Assembly (NCBI GenBank): GCA_000611775.1
Contig: KK106985.1
Coordinates: forward strand, 124,001 to 188,000
From: Umbilicaria muhlenbergii
Lineage: Eukaryota; Ascomycota; Lecanoromycetes; Umbilicariales; Umbilicariaceae
Length of the DNA: 64,000 bases
Direction: 5' to 3'
The notes under the pieces are model-generated. The model worked only from the letters and a program-made list of their open reading frames with translations, searched no databases and was not told the DNA's origin. The number at the start of each line of letters is the position of its first letter. Position 1 is the first letter of the stretch. The position numbers and the translations under genes are program-made. Below are positions 32,009 through 43,183 of this stretch, piece by piece.

Positions 32009-33528
32009 ATGCTGCCCTCCGCAGGCTCCCCGTCTGTTCCATCACCGGCGACCGATACAAAAGCTCAACGCAGGCCTTACGTGCTTCTCATTGCGGCTCC
32101 GTGGTTTAGCCATGTCAACAACCTTCGAGTCATTGCCCTGGATCTTGTCCGGCGAGGTTATGAGGTTACCTTCATGACTGGGTCGGTCTTCAAAGATACT
32201 GTCGAGGAGACTGGCGCCACCTTCGTTGCCTTGTCTGGGAACGCCGATTTCGACGGCTCGAAGGTCAAGGAGTTCCTACCCGAATGGGGCACAAAGGGCG
32301 GAACTATCGAACAGATCGAGAGGGACTTCAACGACATCTTTGTTACGCGGATTGCCGCCCAGCATGCATCCATACAAGCAGTCTTGAGGAATTTGTCACG
32401 TCGCGGCAAAGAGCCGGTCGTCCTCCTCCATGACAGCCTGTTTTTGGGTGCGCTTCCCATCATCTTTGGCGCACCAGGAATTCGGCCGCCAATAATTTGC
32501 ATCGGTATCACGCCGTTGATGAACTGTAGCGTTGACACGGCTCCCTTCGGTGAGTGCTAATAGCTTAGACTGGGACGCTTTCTCATCAATGATCCATCAT
32601 GGTAGGATCTGGGCTTCCTCCCGACAACACGGAAGAAGGGCGAGCTTGCAATGCCGCAATGACTGCAGGCGCGAAACAAGCGCTGGCTTCTTTGACCGCG
32701 GCTTATACCCAAGTCATGCAAGGAGTTGGAGCCACAAAGCCAACTGGGTATGTGTTTGATGACATGGTGAGATCACCAGATAGGTTTCTTCAACTGTCTA
32801 TCAAGGACCTCGAATATCCACGCTCTGATCTCCGTGAGGGTTTGAAATTCGTGGGCACAGTTCCAACAGGCCTGCTGGGGCAAAGTCGACTACCCCCATG
32901 GTGGAGTCTGATCGTCAACCACGAGAAGCCTCTTGTTGTAGTATCTCAAGGTACCCTCTCGAACGAGCCGGAGAACCTTACAATTCCCGCCCTGGATGGA
33001 CTGCGTGACCTGGACGTACTGGTTGTGGCAACGCTCGTACGTACCGACCACATTGACAATTACGAGCTCCCAGCCAACGTCAAAATCGCACAATGGATCC
33101 CTTTCGAGAGGCTCTTCCCATACGCCGACGTCGTCATCAACAATGGAGGATACGGCACCATCAATCTAGCTCTCAGCCTGGGTGTGCCCTTGGTCCTCGC
33201 CGGCCTGTCCGAAGACAAAAAGGAAGCAAATGCTCGTACAGCCTGGACTGGAGCAGCCATCGATCTGGCGAGCAACCGACCGACACCCGCTGCGGTACGA
33301 GAAGCGGTAAAGGAGGTGCTCGCGAACCCCAGGTACAAAGCCCGAGCTCTGGAGCTGCAGGCGGAATATTGTAAGTGTGACAGCGTAGGGGATATTGCAG
33401 CTACCATTGACGAGATGGGGATTGTTGGTGCAGAGCATTCTCAGGCGCAGATCTTTCTTGAAGATGAGGTCGCGGCCTCTGCTGGGATGGGAAATACTGA
33501 GCAGAGAAATCCCAGCAATGGACAGTGA
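32009..33528 (+). CDS. family 1 UDP-glycosyltransferase, macrolide-glycosyltransferase-like
   Basis: Two exons (32009-32549, 32606-33528) join in phase to 487 aa. The N-terminal acceptor domain begins RPYVLLIAAPWFSHVNNLRV, the usual GT-B opening with its His in the H-x-N position. The C-terminal nucleotide-sugar domain shows PLVVVSQGTLSN, IAQWIPFERLFPYADVVINN and GGYGTINLALSLGVPLVLAG, the signature block of GT1 enzymes. The final 60 residues are variable. There is no signal peptide or C-terminal membrane anchor, so it is probably cytosolic, unlike animal microsomal UGTs. Such enzymes glycosylate small hydrophobic molecules for storage or detoxification. Its place between a PKS relic and a MITE suggests a decayed metabolite locus, but no intact partner gene is present. 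Confidence 0.9.
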
Positions 33529-33733
33529 GCCTTATGTCGTGAAGAGTCTTCGAGTAGAGGTGCTAGTAGCGATAGCACTATGGAGGTTTAGCAAAGGCTT
33601 TGATGACTGGCTGAAGGAACCCCCGGGATAGTTAATCGAGATAAGGTAGTAAGAATGTGTCGTAGCATGTTGTTCTAGTGCATGCCATATGAGTTGAGGA
33701 ATAGGCCCATGCCCCAAGTAAGCGGCTACATTA

Positions 33734-34270
33734 ATGACTGCCGCGTACCCCCCTCAGAAAACATGACCGGGGAGTACCCAGGCAGGACCGCAGCGTACAC
33801 CCTCTCTCAAGGCTCAGACTGAGGTGTACCCCCCTCTCAAAGCACATACCGATAAGGTACAATACTCAACCCTAAGGGTCAGTCATACATTTCAGCTTTT
33901 CAGAAATATTCAATTTCTGATGACCTCTTCTTGGTTACTTTCTTTGTGATCTCTGTCTCACCGACACTGTAAAACACATAGTAGACCTTTGACTGAAGAT
34001 CTTATGTTTTAAAGATTGTGTAGTTTGGCTATTTGAAATATCTGGAATCTTACCTGAAATATGAAAATTTAATCGCAAAAGAAGGCGTGAAAGGAGGAAG
34101 AAAGCGCAAGAAATCAGATTTTAAGAATGCATGAATTCAAGAAGAAACTGAGCCTCTGGAAGTTCAGAAATGAGGCTTGATGGGGAGGGGAGGGAAGGGT
34201 AACTCAGCAGAGACAACAGGTAACTCCCCGGTCATGTTTTCTGGTGGGGGTTATGGTACGCGGCGGTCAC
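33734..34270. mobile_element. MITE with TA target duplication, 537 bp
   Basis: Imperfect terminal inverted repeats of about 45 bp (left 33734-33776; right 34223-34270) share TGAC-GCCGCGTACC at the tips and CAGAAAACATGACCGGGGAG inside, with transitions and a 5-bp indel between them. A TA dinucleotide flanks both sides (33732-33733 and 34271-34272), as made by Tc1/mariner-type elements. Three subterminal copies of a GTAC-C-CCCTCT-CA motif follow the left end. No transposase is encoded. The divergence of the arms suggests an older insertion than the Mutator-like copy. Confidence 0.75.
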
Positions 34271-34872
34271 TACCTTAGCCGCCAAAAAAAGGGCATTCGC
34301 CAGTTAAGGCCCCTCTCGATACTACAACAGCAGCAAAAGCGATATATCTCTAAATAATTGAGGCGAATACTGCCAGGATCCATGACTGTTATCATAGCTG
34401 CATTCATCAATCTCAAGATCCGTCTTCATTCATCGTTGAGTGGTTGTGGGGAACCCCCTAGCCTCGTGAGGACTGCGCGCTTATTTTGTGCACATGCCCG
34501 GGGGTAAGATTTCGGCCTCTGGGTTTCACTTGATGGTTTTCGGCATCCTCTTGCTGTCTCGGTCATTCATGCCGCGGCAGCTGCCTAATCATGAATCCGT
34601 CCACGAGTTCAGCTGGGCTTCGATGGTTTTATAAGCTTGTTATTGTGCTCAACGTTCTATTCCAGCTGACTAAAAGAGCGTCTAATCAACAGAATCCGAT
34701 TACCTGGCCCCTTTGCCAATCCTCAGCAAGAACACCATAACATCTCAAGTCAAAAGAGCACACAAAAAATGAGACGCTCTACTCTTCCTTCGCAGAAACA
34801 ACATCATACCCTGCCTTGGAGAGGCATACACTCCCGGACGCTACTCACGGTGCCAGAGCATATCGCTCTACG
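34271..34872. other. intergenic, no gene seen
   Basis: Simple unique sequence between the TA-type MITE and the 3' end of the SANT-repeat gene. Nothing recognised. Confidence 0.45.
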
Positions 34873-35607
34873 CTAGAATACCGGAAAGTAATTCCGCCCC
34901 CTGGGCTGCAGTAGCAGCAGCTTGTGCTGTATTTCCATCTCGGATAAGGGTTGTGCGAATTCCTTAAGAAAGATCCTATCGATCTCACGTACGCTCTTCT
35001 CGTGCTGGTCGAGTTCCAACAGACGTTGAACCATATCGTCGGTCCATATGTCTTTCGACGGCCCTGGAAGATAAAACGTCAATATTGATCGCATAGCACG
35101 CCCTCAGTATCTTACCTGAGACAATGTGCTCTTGCCGCATGCAGTGCGCTTCCCGCCAGGAAAGTTTCGGCTCTAGCATAAATACTCGGTTGAGATCTTC
35201 AGCGATATTCTCGATGTTCTGGTTACCGTCGCTGAGCTTGAGCAGGTGATCCTTCATAGCTGCAGTCCACAACCCTTCCGTTGGCCCTGAAAGACCTTTA
35301 TCAATATTGTGTATTCAAGAACATAGGCAGGATACAGGTGAGAGACGTGAAGGAAGCTTTTACCTTGTTTCAGAGTAAAGATTTCAAACCATACATCATT
35401 AGTCGTTATCTCCTTGTATTCTTTTTGAAATTCCTTTGTGATTTCGTCCACACCAAGACCATCGTTTCGGTATTTTTGAAGCTGCTCATACATCGACTTG
35501 GTCCAGACGATCTTCGGGGGATTAAAAAAAACGGACATCTTCGTAAAATCCGTCGAGCCGGTTGAAGGATGTTGAGGAACAAGACTCTGACCGCCGGTTT
35601 GCTCCAT
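34873..35607 (-). CDS. three-exon protein with one SANT/Myb-like repeat per exon
   Basis: Exons 35607-35364, 35286-35116 and 35063-34873 join to 201 aa, with both introns in phase 1. Each exon carries one copy of the same motif: VWTKSMYEQLQKYRNDGLGV in exon 1, LWTAAMKDHLLKLSDGNQNI in exon 2 and IWTDDMVQRLLELDQHEKSV in exon 3. Each is followed by a second helix (I-x-F-x-EY, L-R-VF or I-R-IF) and a third. The W-T-x(2)-M-x(2)-L-L pattern with three predicted helices resembles the Myb/SANT-like DNA-binding fold, but I cannot name a family. No signal peptide, TM or other domain. The layout says the gene grew by exon duplication. A nuclear role is inference only. Confidence 0.75.
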
Positions 35608-36327
35608 CTTACTGTGATCTAGGGTTTGGAAGAGGTGTTACTGTTGTGGACCGAGAGCTTCTTTTCGCAGCGTCTGATCGTGATCGTGGTCGAATCAAGT
35701 GAGTAGAGAAACTTTGTATGATGGTATGAGAAGAACCAGAGAACTCAAAGTACCAGACCTGTCCTTTATATAAATGCTGAACTCTTGAACTGATAGCGGT
35801 GGCATAGCTGCTACCTTCGTCCTACCCTCCCACTTAGCAGCAGTGAAGCAAAAGCTGTGACACACGATACCACGAAAAACAGTCTCAGGCGGACGGAACG
35901 GTGGTGGTACTGTTCCATGTCCACCGAAGGACTCCGTGCACGACTGTCTGCCTGCTCTTCCGCTGCAGACACATGTCAGCTCGTATCTTTGCAGGCGTAC
36001 AGAGTAAGAATACCGAGGGAAGCAGGTCCAGGGAGACGGAAGGGGCGTTGTTGATGTGACGCGTATATCAAAAGGACTAAGCACGAGGTCCAAGCAGAGA
36101 CGGCAGCGGTCATACCGAAAGACCTCGATGACTCGACGGCCGAGGGAAACCTTGCGGAGAACACCATCATGAAACACCTAGACGCCGTTCCGGCTCTCAT
36201 ACCACCCTATCCGAGCTTTTCCGAAACCTAGCGTCCATACTTCATCATCAATCCCCCAAACTCCAGCAAGCACTTCCCGTTCTCATCCCCATTCACATTG
36301 ACTCTCGCCCCCCAAACCCAACGCGCG
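35608..36327. other. intergenic, no gene seen
   Basis: Promoter region of the SANT-repeat gene and 3' flank of the next. A minus frame at 35695-36177 has no support. Confidence 0.45.
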
Positions 36328-37593
36328 TCAAAAAGCCTCCCCCTTCCCGTGCAACACAAACAACCTGCTCTGCACCTTCCCCTCCATCGCCGCCAACGGC
36401 AACCCCCCCATCCTCACCCCCTTTCCTCCATTCCCATTCTCACGCCCAACCCCCATTCCCTTCTCCATCATCACCCCCAACCCTGCCCCCAATCCCGCCG
36501 GCAAACCCTCTACACTCTCCAAAACCACCTCCTCCCTCTCCCTCTCCCTCACCCTCCCCATCCCCAACCCCCTCGCCTTCCTCAACCGATTCCTCCCTCC
36601 CAAACCCGCCCCCGCCCCCGTCTCCACACCCTCCTCCCCCCTCAAAACCGACCCCCCACGCTCAGCCCCGCCCCCCATCACCTTCGCCGCGCCGAAATTC
36701 TGCGCCGTGTCCATGGGAGCTCCGCGGTACTGAAGCACAGAAGTCCGAGCGGAGGAGGGGCACGGGGAAACAGGCACGATCGAGTGCCGCGGATAGCGAT
36801 CGAGATGCGGAATCTCCTCACTGGGGAAGATTGGCCAGGGGCAGGGTGGCGTGGGAGCGGGGGTATCGGCGCGGACGGGGTGACCGGGGATGGGGTTACG
36901 TTGAGCCGAAGCGTGGGCGAGAGCCGGGGCGTGAAGTTCGTGGCCCGGAAGCTGATGCGGACGAGCGCGGCCTGCGGGGATGGATTTGATCAGTATTGTC
37001 GACGCAGGGGGGATTGGCTCGATAGAGGAGGAGGTGGGGGTGGGGGCGGTACCTTGTTCGCCCTCAGGTGGAGCGGGGATTCGCTCCGCGCTGTGCGGGC
37101 CTAGTTCGGGGATGTGCGCGGCGGGGGGATGGTGTAATGGGGCTTGCGCGGGTTGCGCGCCATACACCCCCCCTGCCTTATCCCCCGGCGCTACAGGCGG
37201 ATACCTTGCCCGTCCCCCTCCTCCGGTCAATCTCTCCTCTACATCATCCCTCCCACCCGCACGCAGCGCCTTGATGCGCCTCCTCCTCAATCTCACCAGC
37301 ACGAAGGCCACGAGCCCCAAAAGCATCAACACGGCAAATGCGACGGTGGCGCCGATGACGAAATGCACGGGGACGGGCTTGGCGAGGCTGAGGGTGTAGC
37401 TTAGGACGATGGTACCGGCGATGATGAAGGTGGTGAAGAAGAGGAAGGGCAGGATGGTGTAGAGGGTTAGGTGGAGGAGACCGAGGAGGGGGGAGGGGGG
37501 GGCGGCTTCGATTTGTTGTTGGAGGCGGCGGAGGTGGATGGAAGTGCGCCAGGGGGCGGTGGGGGGTGTGAGGTAGTGGGTTGGTGCTGCCAT
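36328..37593 (-). CDS. two-TM proline-rich membrane protein, uncharacterised
   Basis: A single-exon frame of 421 aa from ATG 37593. Two membrane helices lie near the N-terminus: LLHLTLYTILPFLFFTTFII at about residues 40-60 and IGATVAFAVLMLLGLVAFVL at about 80-100. The latter is followed by the basic stop-transfer LRRRRIKALR. The remaining 310 residues are Pro/Ala/Gly-rich and look disordered, with short charged blocks. The same region is open on other frames because of its high GC, but only this frame has an ATG, helices and a sensible basic stop-transfer. I do not recognise the family. Topology with a long cytosolic tail is inferred from the positive residues. Confidence 0.6.
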   Translation of the reverse strand: MAAPTHYLTPPTAPWRTSIHLRRLQQQIEAAPPSPLLGLLHLTLYTILPFLFFTTFIIAGTIVLSYTLSLAKPVPVHFVIGATVAFAVLMLLGLVAFVLVRLRRRRIKALRAGGRDDVEERLTGGGGRARYPPVAPGDKAGGVYGAQPAQAPLHHPPAAHIPELGPHSAERIPAPPEGEQGTAPTPTSSSIEPIPPASTILIKSIPAGRARPHQLPGHELHAPALAHASAQRNPIPGHPVRADTPAPTPPCPWPIFPSEEIPHLDRYPRHSIVPVSPCPSSARTSVLQYRGAPMDTAQNFGAAKVMGGGAERGGSVLRGEEGVETGAGAGLGGRNRLRKARGLGMGRVREREREEVVLESVEGLPAGLGAGLGVMMEKGMGVGRENGNGGKGVRMGGLPLAAMEGKVQSRLFVLHGKGEAF

Positions 37594-38216
37594 GGGTAGG
37601 GAGATGGGAGTGGTTGGTGAGTTGATGATGATGAGGACGGCATGGTTGGTTCACGGATGGTGTCGTGACGATATCAAAGTTGTGGGCTTCTATCGCGCAG
37701 TTCCTCGAATGCGGGAGATTGTTCTTGTGCGTTTGAAGGCGGGTTGCTTTGTTGGTGTTTGAAAGTCTATATCGCAATTCCTGTTGGGAGAGGGAGAAGT
37801 GAGACAGCGGGGTTTGTGGGGGCATTTCGTCCAGACTTCTGGAGTACTCTATGACTTTTTGGTAGAAGGACACGGAAATGGACGAAGTATAGAATCTATG
37901 GCAGGGCCCATATACGAGTTGAAACTGATGACTCGGTATGTCGACAAGGGCGCAACGCGGACAACCAGAAGCGGAATCTTCTAGTAGCAAGGGTGATGAG
38001 GAGGGCGAGCGTGGCTCTGAAGATAATGATGTGATAGTATGAATGAGTATGGGCAATGAGATGCAGAAGCCAATGAACAAAATCGTAGTTCCGCCAGATT
38101 CAAAAATATACATACCTCCCAAGCTTAGCCACACGGGGCTTTAAGAAACAGCCGCGATGCTCATCCGGCCAACGCATCATATGCACACCCATCTAACTCC
38201 ACCAAATATATACACC
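37594..38216. other. intergenic, no gene seen
   Basis: The interval holds the upstream region of the two-TM gene and the 3' flank of the ABC transporter gene. Nothing else recognised. Confidence 0.45.
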
Positions 38217-41200
38217 CTACGAAGACCCAAGCACCCTCTTCCAACCCCTTCGCTTCCGCGCCGCCGCCGTATAATTCTCTTCCTCAATCGCATGCTTCCG
38301 CACAATACTCAAGAAAACCTGATCGAGCGTAGTCTGCGAGACGGAATAATACTCGAACCCGAGGGTTTCCTTGTTAGCCTCCAGCATTGCAAACAGCGGG
38401 CCGATGCCACTGCAGCTGACCTCCGTGCTTCGGCCCTCGATGCTGTCGACGCTACTCTGCGCCATCTTCGAGTCGTGTGTTGGTGATGATCGCGCAGGGA
38501 CGCTGAAGCGCAGCTGGCCGTGGTAGGTCTTGTCTTCCACGACCGCGCCCTCGAAATTCTCTGATATCCATGACTTGATCCGTTCCATTTCTTCAGGCGA
38601 GGTGTGAGGCGCCGTAGTCGTGATGAGGTGAACATGATACTGGTCGCCATGTTTGCGTCGTAAGTAGTCACTAGTCCCCAAAGCCAGCATCTTCTTCGCC
38701 ATTATGCCAGCTCTATTCGCTAGCGCGTCCGCCTCCTCCATGCTATGGGTGGTTAAAACAAGACTACGTCCGGGTTTGATTGAAGCAAGCGTCCGCCACA
38801 TGACTCTTTTTGCACAAACGTCCATACCCGAGGATGGTTCATCGAGTAGAAGCACGGTCGGATTTCCCATAAGAGCGATACCCAAGGACAGCTTCCGCTT
38901 GTTTCCACCGGACAACTTGGCTGCCATTCGTGTCGAGTAGCTTTTGAGACCGACGGCTCGTAGGACTTCTCTGACATTATGTTCAACGTCTGGTACACCC
39001 CTTATGCGCGCGTAGAACTGTAAGTGTTCTAGTACAGACATCTGATCCATAGCATCGAATTGAGGGCACCTACGACCGTTAGTCGTATTTCAAGAGTCCA
39101 GAGTAGAAGAAGAGTACATACACTCCAAGATGTGCCCTTGCTGCAGCGCGGCGTTTGCCAATAGGGATCTGTTCGACGAATATCTGACCGCCATTTGAAG
39201 ACGGAGGTAGGTCGCCTCTGATTAGTGAGATGGTTGTACTCTTACCAGCACCATTGGGGCCCAGCAAGCTGAAGCATTCGGAGTGCTTAACGCCAAAGGT
39301 AATATTCTGGACAGCAACGTTACTACCGAAGGCTTTTGTAAGATGCAGTACCCGAAGACCGTCATCAGGAGATGCATTAACGCGGGTAGTCTCCTCGATT
39401 ATCTCCTCTTCCTCTGCCTCCGCTTCTTCGCCGTCTTCCGGTTTGTAGGCTCGTCTTCGAAGCCTCTCCCATAAAGACCCGCTGTCCCACCACAATAAAA
39501 TTCCAAAGAGGAAGAAAGTTTGCATGATGAGATACAAGATAGGGCCCCCATAGCTTGTTATTGCTCCGGGGTAACTGACAATCGTGTCGCGTCCATTGCA
39601 ATCAATAGCAAATACATTAAGGGCCACGAACAGTGCACGAATTAGGTTTCCAGCCGGAGTTATTAGGGCGATGGTGAAATGAACAATATTCACATAGGAA
39701 TCGATCTTGTTGGTTGGGGAATATGTTAGAACGGACATATAGGCGATGAAATACAGTAGAAACATAACACTGCAATGGTGTTAGCAGGGCTTCCAGAGAC
39801 AATCAATGGGGAGATACGCACGCTTGTCCGCCGGCACAGAAGGCAAAAGCTGCCAGCTGAGATCGTGCGAAAAGTGAAATAACGTAGGCAAGAAGTATCG
39901 AAGCCAAGCCGTAGAGAAAGAAGACCACAAATAGATAGCCGGGGTGATACCAGGCGCTCGAAACACCCACGAAGATGGCAATAGAAAGTACGCTTCCGGC
40001 GAGGACTATCAAGAAGTCAAATGAGACATATGCCAGCCACAATGGCAGAGACCTAACTCCATTGCTGTAGTGTAGTGCTCTGACATTTCGAAGTCGTTCA
40101 ACTGTAGGATATAAAGCGAAGAAGGCGGGGAACGCAGCCATGGCAAGCCCAAAGTAAGTGATCAGCTGCAGATTTTTGCCTATGCCAGGCGTCCATGGGA
40201 CATCAAAGGCCTGGTATTGCGTACTGATTGACACGTTTGTCACAAGCGTATCAAGGGCATTCTGTACAATCACGGCTAACGAGAGATCCCCGTTGCCCTT
40301 GTATGCGAACGTTGGCAGTGAGGTGCCTTCGCCAAGGAAAAAGCCTCCTGGGGTGACGTTGGCGTAATTCCGAGCGATGTAAGTATTGAAGTCATCAAGA
40401 GTATCCACCATATGTACTGACTGTGCCAGGGCAGAAAGTCCATTGGTGCCTGACCCGCCACCGGGGAGCGTAGAAGCGATGGTGTTGAGGGCCGCTGGGC
40501 CTAGTTTACTGGAGGGCCCCACAACCAAATCGTAGTTCAACTGCGTCACAAAAGAGGCTATGTCGGAAGGAGAGATTTGCTGCTGCGGAGAACAACCCTG
40601 AAAGACGAACCCTTTAAGGAACAGCGTTACGAGACCCGCCGCAATGACTGGTATTAGGAAAGCTGCACAGTACGGGAGGTAATTCCGTCGTACGATTGTC
40701 AGACGTTTCCGAAACAACACCCAACCTTGACGAAACATACCAATACGGTGTCCTGTCAGTAGACGCAGCTCTGCCCCATCAACTGCAATGTCCCTCGACT
40801 TTTCGTCGGACACGGTAATCGCCTCACTCGACACCTTTCCAGAGGGACTGAGTATCTTTCGAACTTCTTCAAGTCTCACAGGTTCTATAGCCATCTCCTC
40901 TGCAACCTTTATAAAGACATCTTCAATGGTGGGTCCTGAAACTTGGTATTCCTTGAATCCTTCCTGCTCGAGCCGTGTGATGACTGCTGCCGCTTCAGCC
41001 GACCCCGGCACAGTATAGATAGTTTGGTCAAACATGACCGTCCTGGAGACGCCTTCCAAATGTGGTGCAGGCGCACTTCCGGGGGTGTCGTAAAGGTGGA
41101 TGCGGTAACCGCCGCCGAGCTCATGCTTGAGCGCCACCGCAGACCCCTCTGCCTTCAAAGATCCTTTAGACAGAATTGCGATATGGTCCGAGAGTAGGTC

Positions 41201-43183
41201 GGCTTCGTCGAGGAAATGAGTGGTAAACAAGATTGTGCGCTTCCCTCTTTCTGCGAGCAAAATGTCCCAGAGTCTGCGCCTTGCAAGAGCATCGACGCCG
41301 CTGCTACACTCGTCGACACAACAAACGCGACTTCCCCCTGTAAACATCATAGCTAGCTGGAGCTTCCTCTTCTGACCGCCTGACAGCGTGCTCGCCTTAG
41401 CTCCGAGCTTTCTGTCGAGATCGCAAGCTACTATCAGCTCACGTATTTCACTTTTTGGCGCGAGTCCCTCTTTGGACTTTAGTCGATTGAAGATACGGAC
41501 ATGCTCTTCGACAGTTAATTCGTCCCATAGTACATTCTTCTGGGGACAGAGACCAAGGCCACCTGTACCGTCCACAGCAATCGTGCCACTTGAGACTGTA
41601 TTGAGTCCAGCGATACTGTCCAGGGTGGTAGATTTGCCGCTACCATTTGCGCCGAGAAGCACCATGATCTGACCTTGCAGTACAGTCAAGTTCAGCTTGT
41701 TGACCGCAACCACCGTGTCTTTGCCCTTTCCAAACCGGGAAGCAATGTTGCGTGCAAACCAACTAGGCCGGTAGATTTTGGTGAAACCTGAAAGCTGGAC
41801 AGCAGTATGGGAATCAACATATTCCGGACCAATTTTGCGTCCCTTTGATGCAGTTCCATATAGCGCTTTCTCAATCAATGCTCCTAGGATAGGAAAGGCA
41901 ATGATTTGGATGATGAGAAAGACCCAAAGGGCGATTCCAGGCAGCGTCCAAGGATTGGTAGGGGCTGACTTGACTAGATTCATAGGTTTGTTTTGTTGCT
42001 CCCATCGAGCCATGAGTATAGTGAAGAAGGTGTAAGTTATCGGCGGAAACAATAAGCTCAGAATCGCTACAGCTCCAGTACTCGCCGAGTGGACTACCTG
42101 CGCCAACACAGCCAGAAGAAGGGAGATGATTGTGGTTGAAATACCGCTCAATTGGGCCTTCTTGAAGAAAGATGCTCCGAAGATGGAGAATGAAGACATT
42201 GACAGACCTGCAAGGATGTGGAAGACAATAAGAGTAGCAGAAGACGTCTTGCTGAAGACTCCGTATTTCAGGATCAGAGCCATGATAGCCCAAGAAGGTA
42301 CATAGATGATGTCAAAAGCAAGATGACTAGCTAGAAGTCGGGCAGCCTGAGGCTCCCAACGTCTTCTGTTTGGCATCATAGCTTCGATAAGTTGTGATAG
42401 GCCATGCTCCCTCTCCGAAGCCATTTGGCCAACAAGCTGGTAAGTGACTCCAACCATGCCGATGAAGAAGGCAACTGCAAGGATTTGTATGATACCACCC
42501 ATATACCGAATCCTGATTTGATTATTTCGCTCTTCCTGCGATTTGGAGGTGTAAGGATATTCCATAACCTCACTCGGCAAAGCCGCTTGATCGATCGTGG
42601 TGTTCATGGTGGCAATCGTAAAATCTATAGCATGCTGGAGCGGAAGCGGGTATATCTCTTGATCGTTGTTGGTCTTTGTTGTAAAGATGCTCAACCCTAA
42701 TGCTCCGTCTGCGCGGATAGTATAGTTCCACATCCCGCCTGACGGACCCTCTGTTGGCGAGCCATAAAAAACAGCGGCTCCGTAACAATTCGAAGTCGCT
42801 CGCAGAGAGTTCCGGCATATTGTGAGTAGGTCCTCCTCTTGAGATGTTATTTGTACAATCTTGCCCTCTGCTCTGGCCGGCCCCGCCACCTGTTGGATGA
42901 CCTTATCGATATCCCCACCAGCAGAACCAACCGTGTTCACGAAAACCACGGTGTCTCGTCCACTCCCTGCTGCATTCAAGGCGTTCGCAAGAGATCGAAC
43001 CGGTGTTGCGGTGCCAATGCCATAGCGTGAAGGAGGGATGAAGAGGTTCCGTGCGTAGGCCAGAAACCCGATAAAGATGATGGGCAAGAGGAAGGCTCTT
43101 ATAACTGTTGAGAAGGTATGTCGAAACAGCACGATGCGTATGTTCTTCGCAGTGAGGGTCCATGTCTGCCGTATGAACGCCAT
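38217..43183 (-). CDS. ABCA-type full ABC transporter
   Basis: Three exons (43183-39822, 39769-39122, 39069-38217) join exactly to 1620 aa, normal for a full ABCA protein. The order is TMD1-NBD1-TMD2-NBD2. NBD1 shows Walker A LLGANGSGKST, signature LSGGQKRKLQLAMMF and Walker B VCCVDECSSGVDALARR. NBD2 shows LLGPNGAGKST, LSGGNKRKLSLGIALMG and VLLLDEPSSGMDVCAKR. Each TMD has a first helix near the start, a large extracytoplasmic loop and a cluster of helices, as in mammalian ABCA1. Members move lipids or amphipathic compounds at the plasma or organelle membrane; the substrate here is unknown. NBD1 has Cys in place of the usual Pro after the catalytic Glu. Confidence 0.94.

Noticed and set aside
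36298-37104. Plus-strand Pro/His-rich frame of 268 codons
   Set aside because: GC-rich shadow of the two-TM gene on the minus strand; no domain or credible composition.
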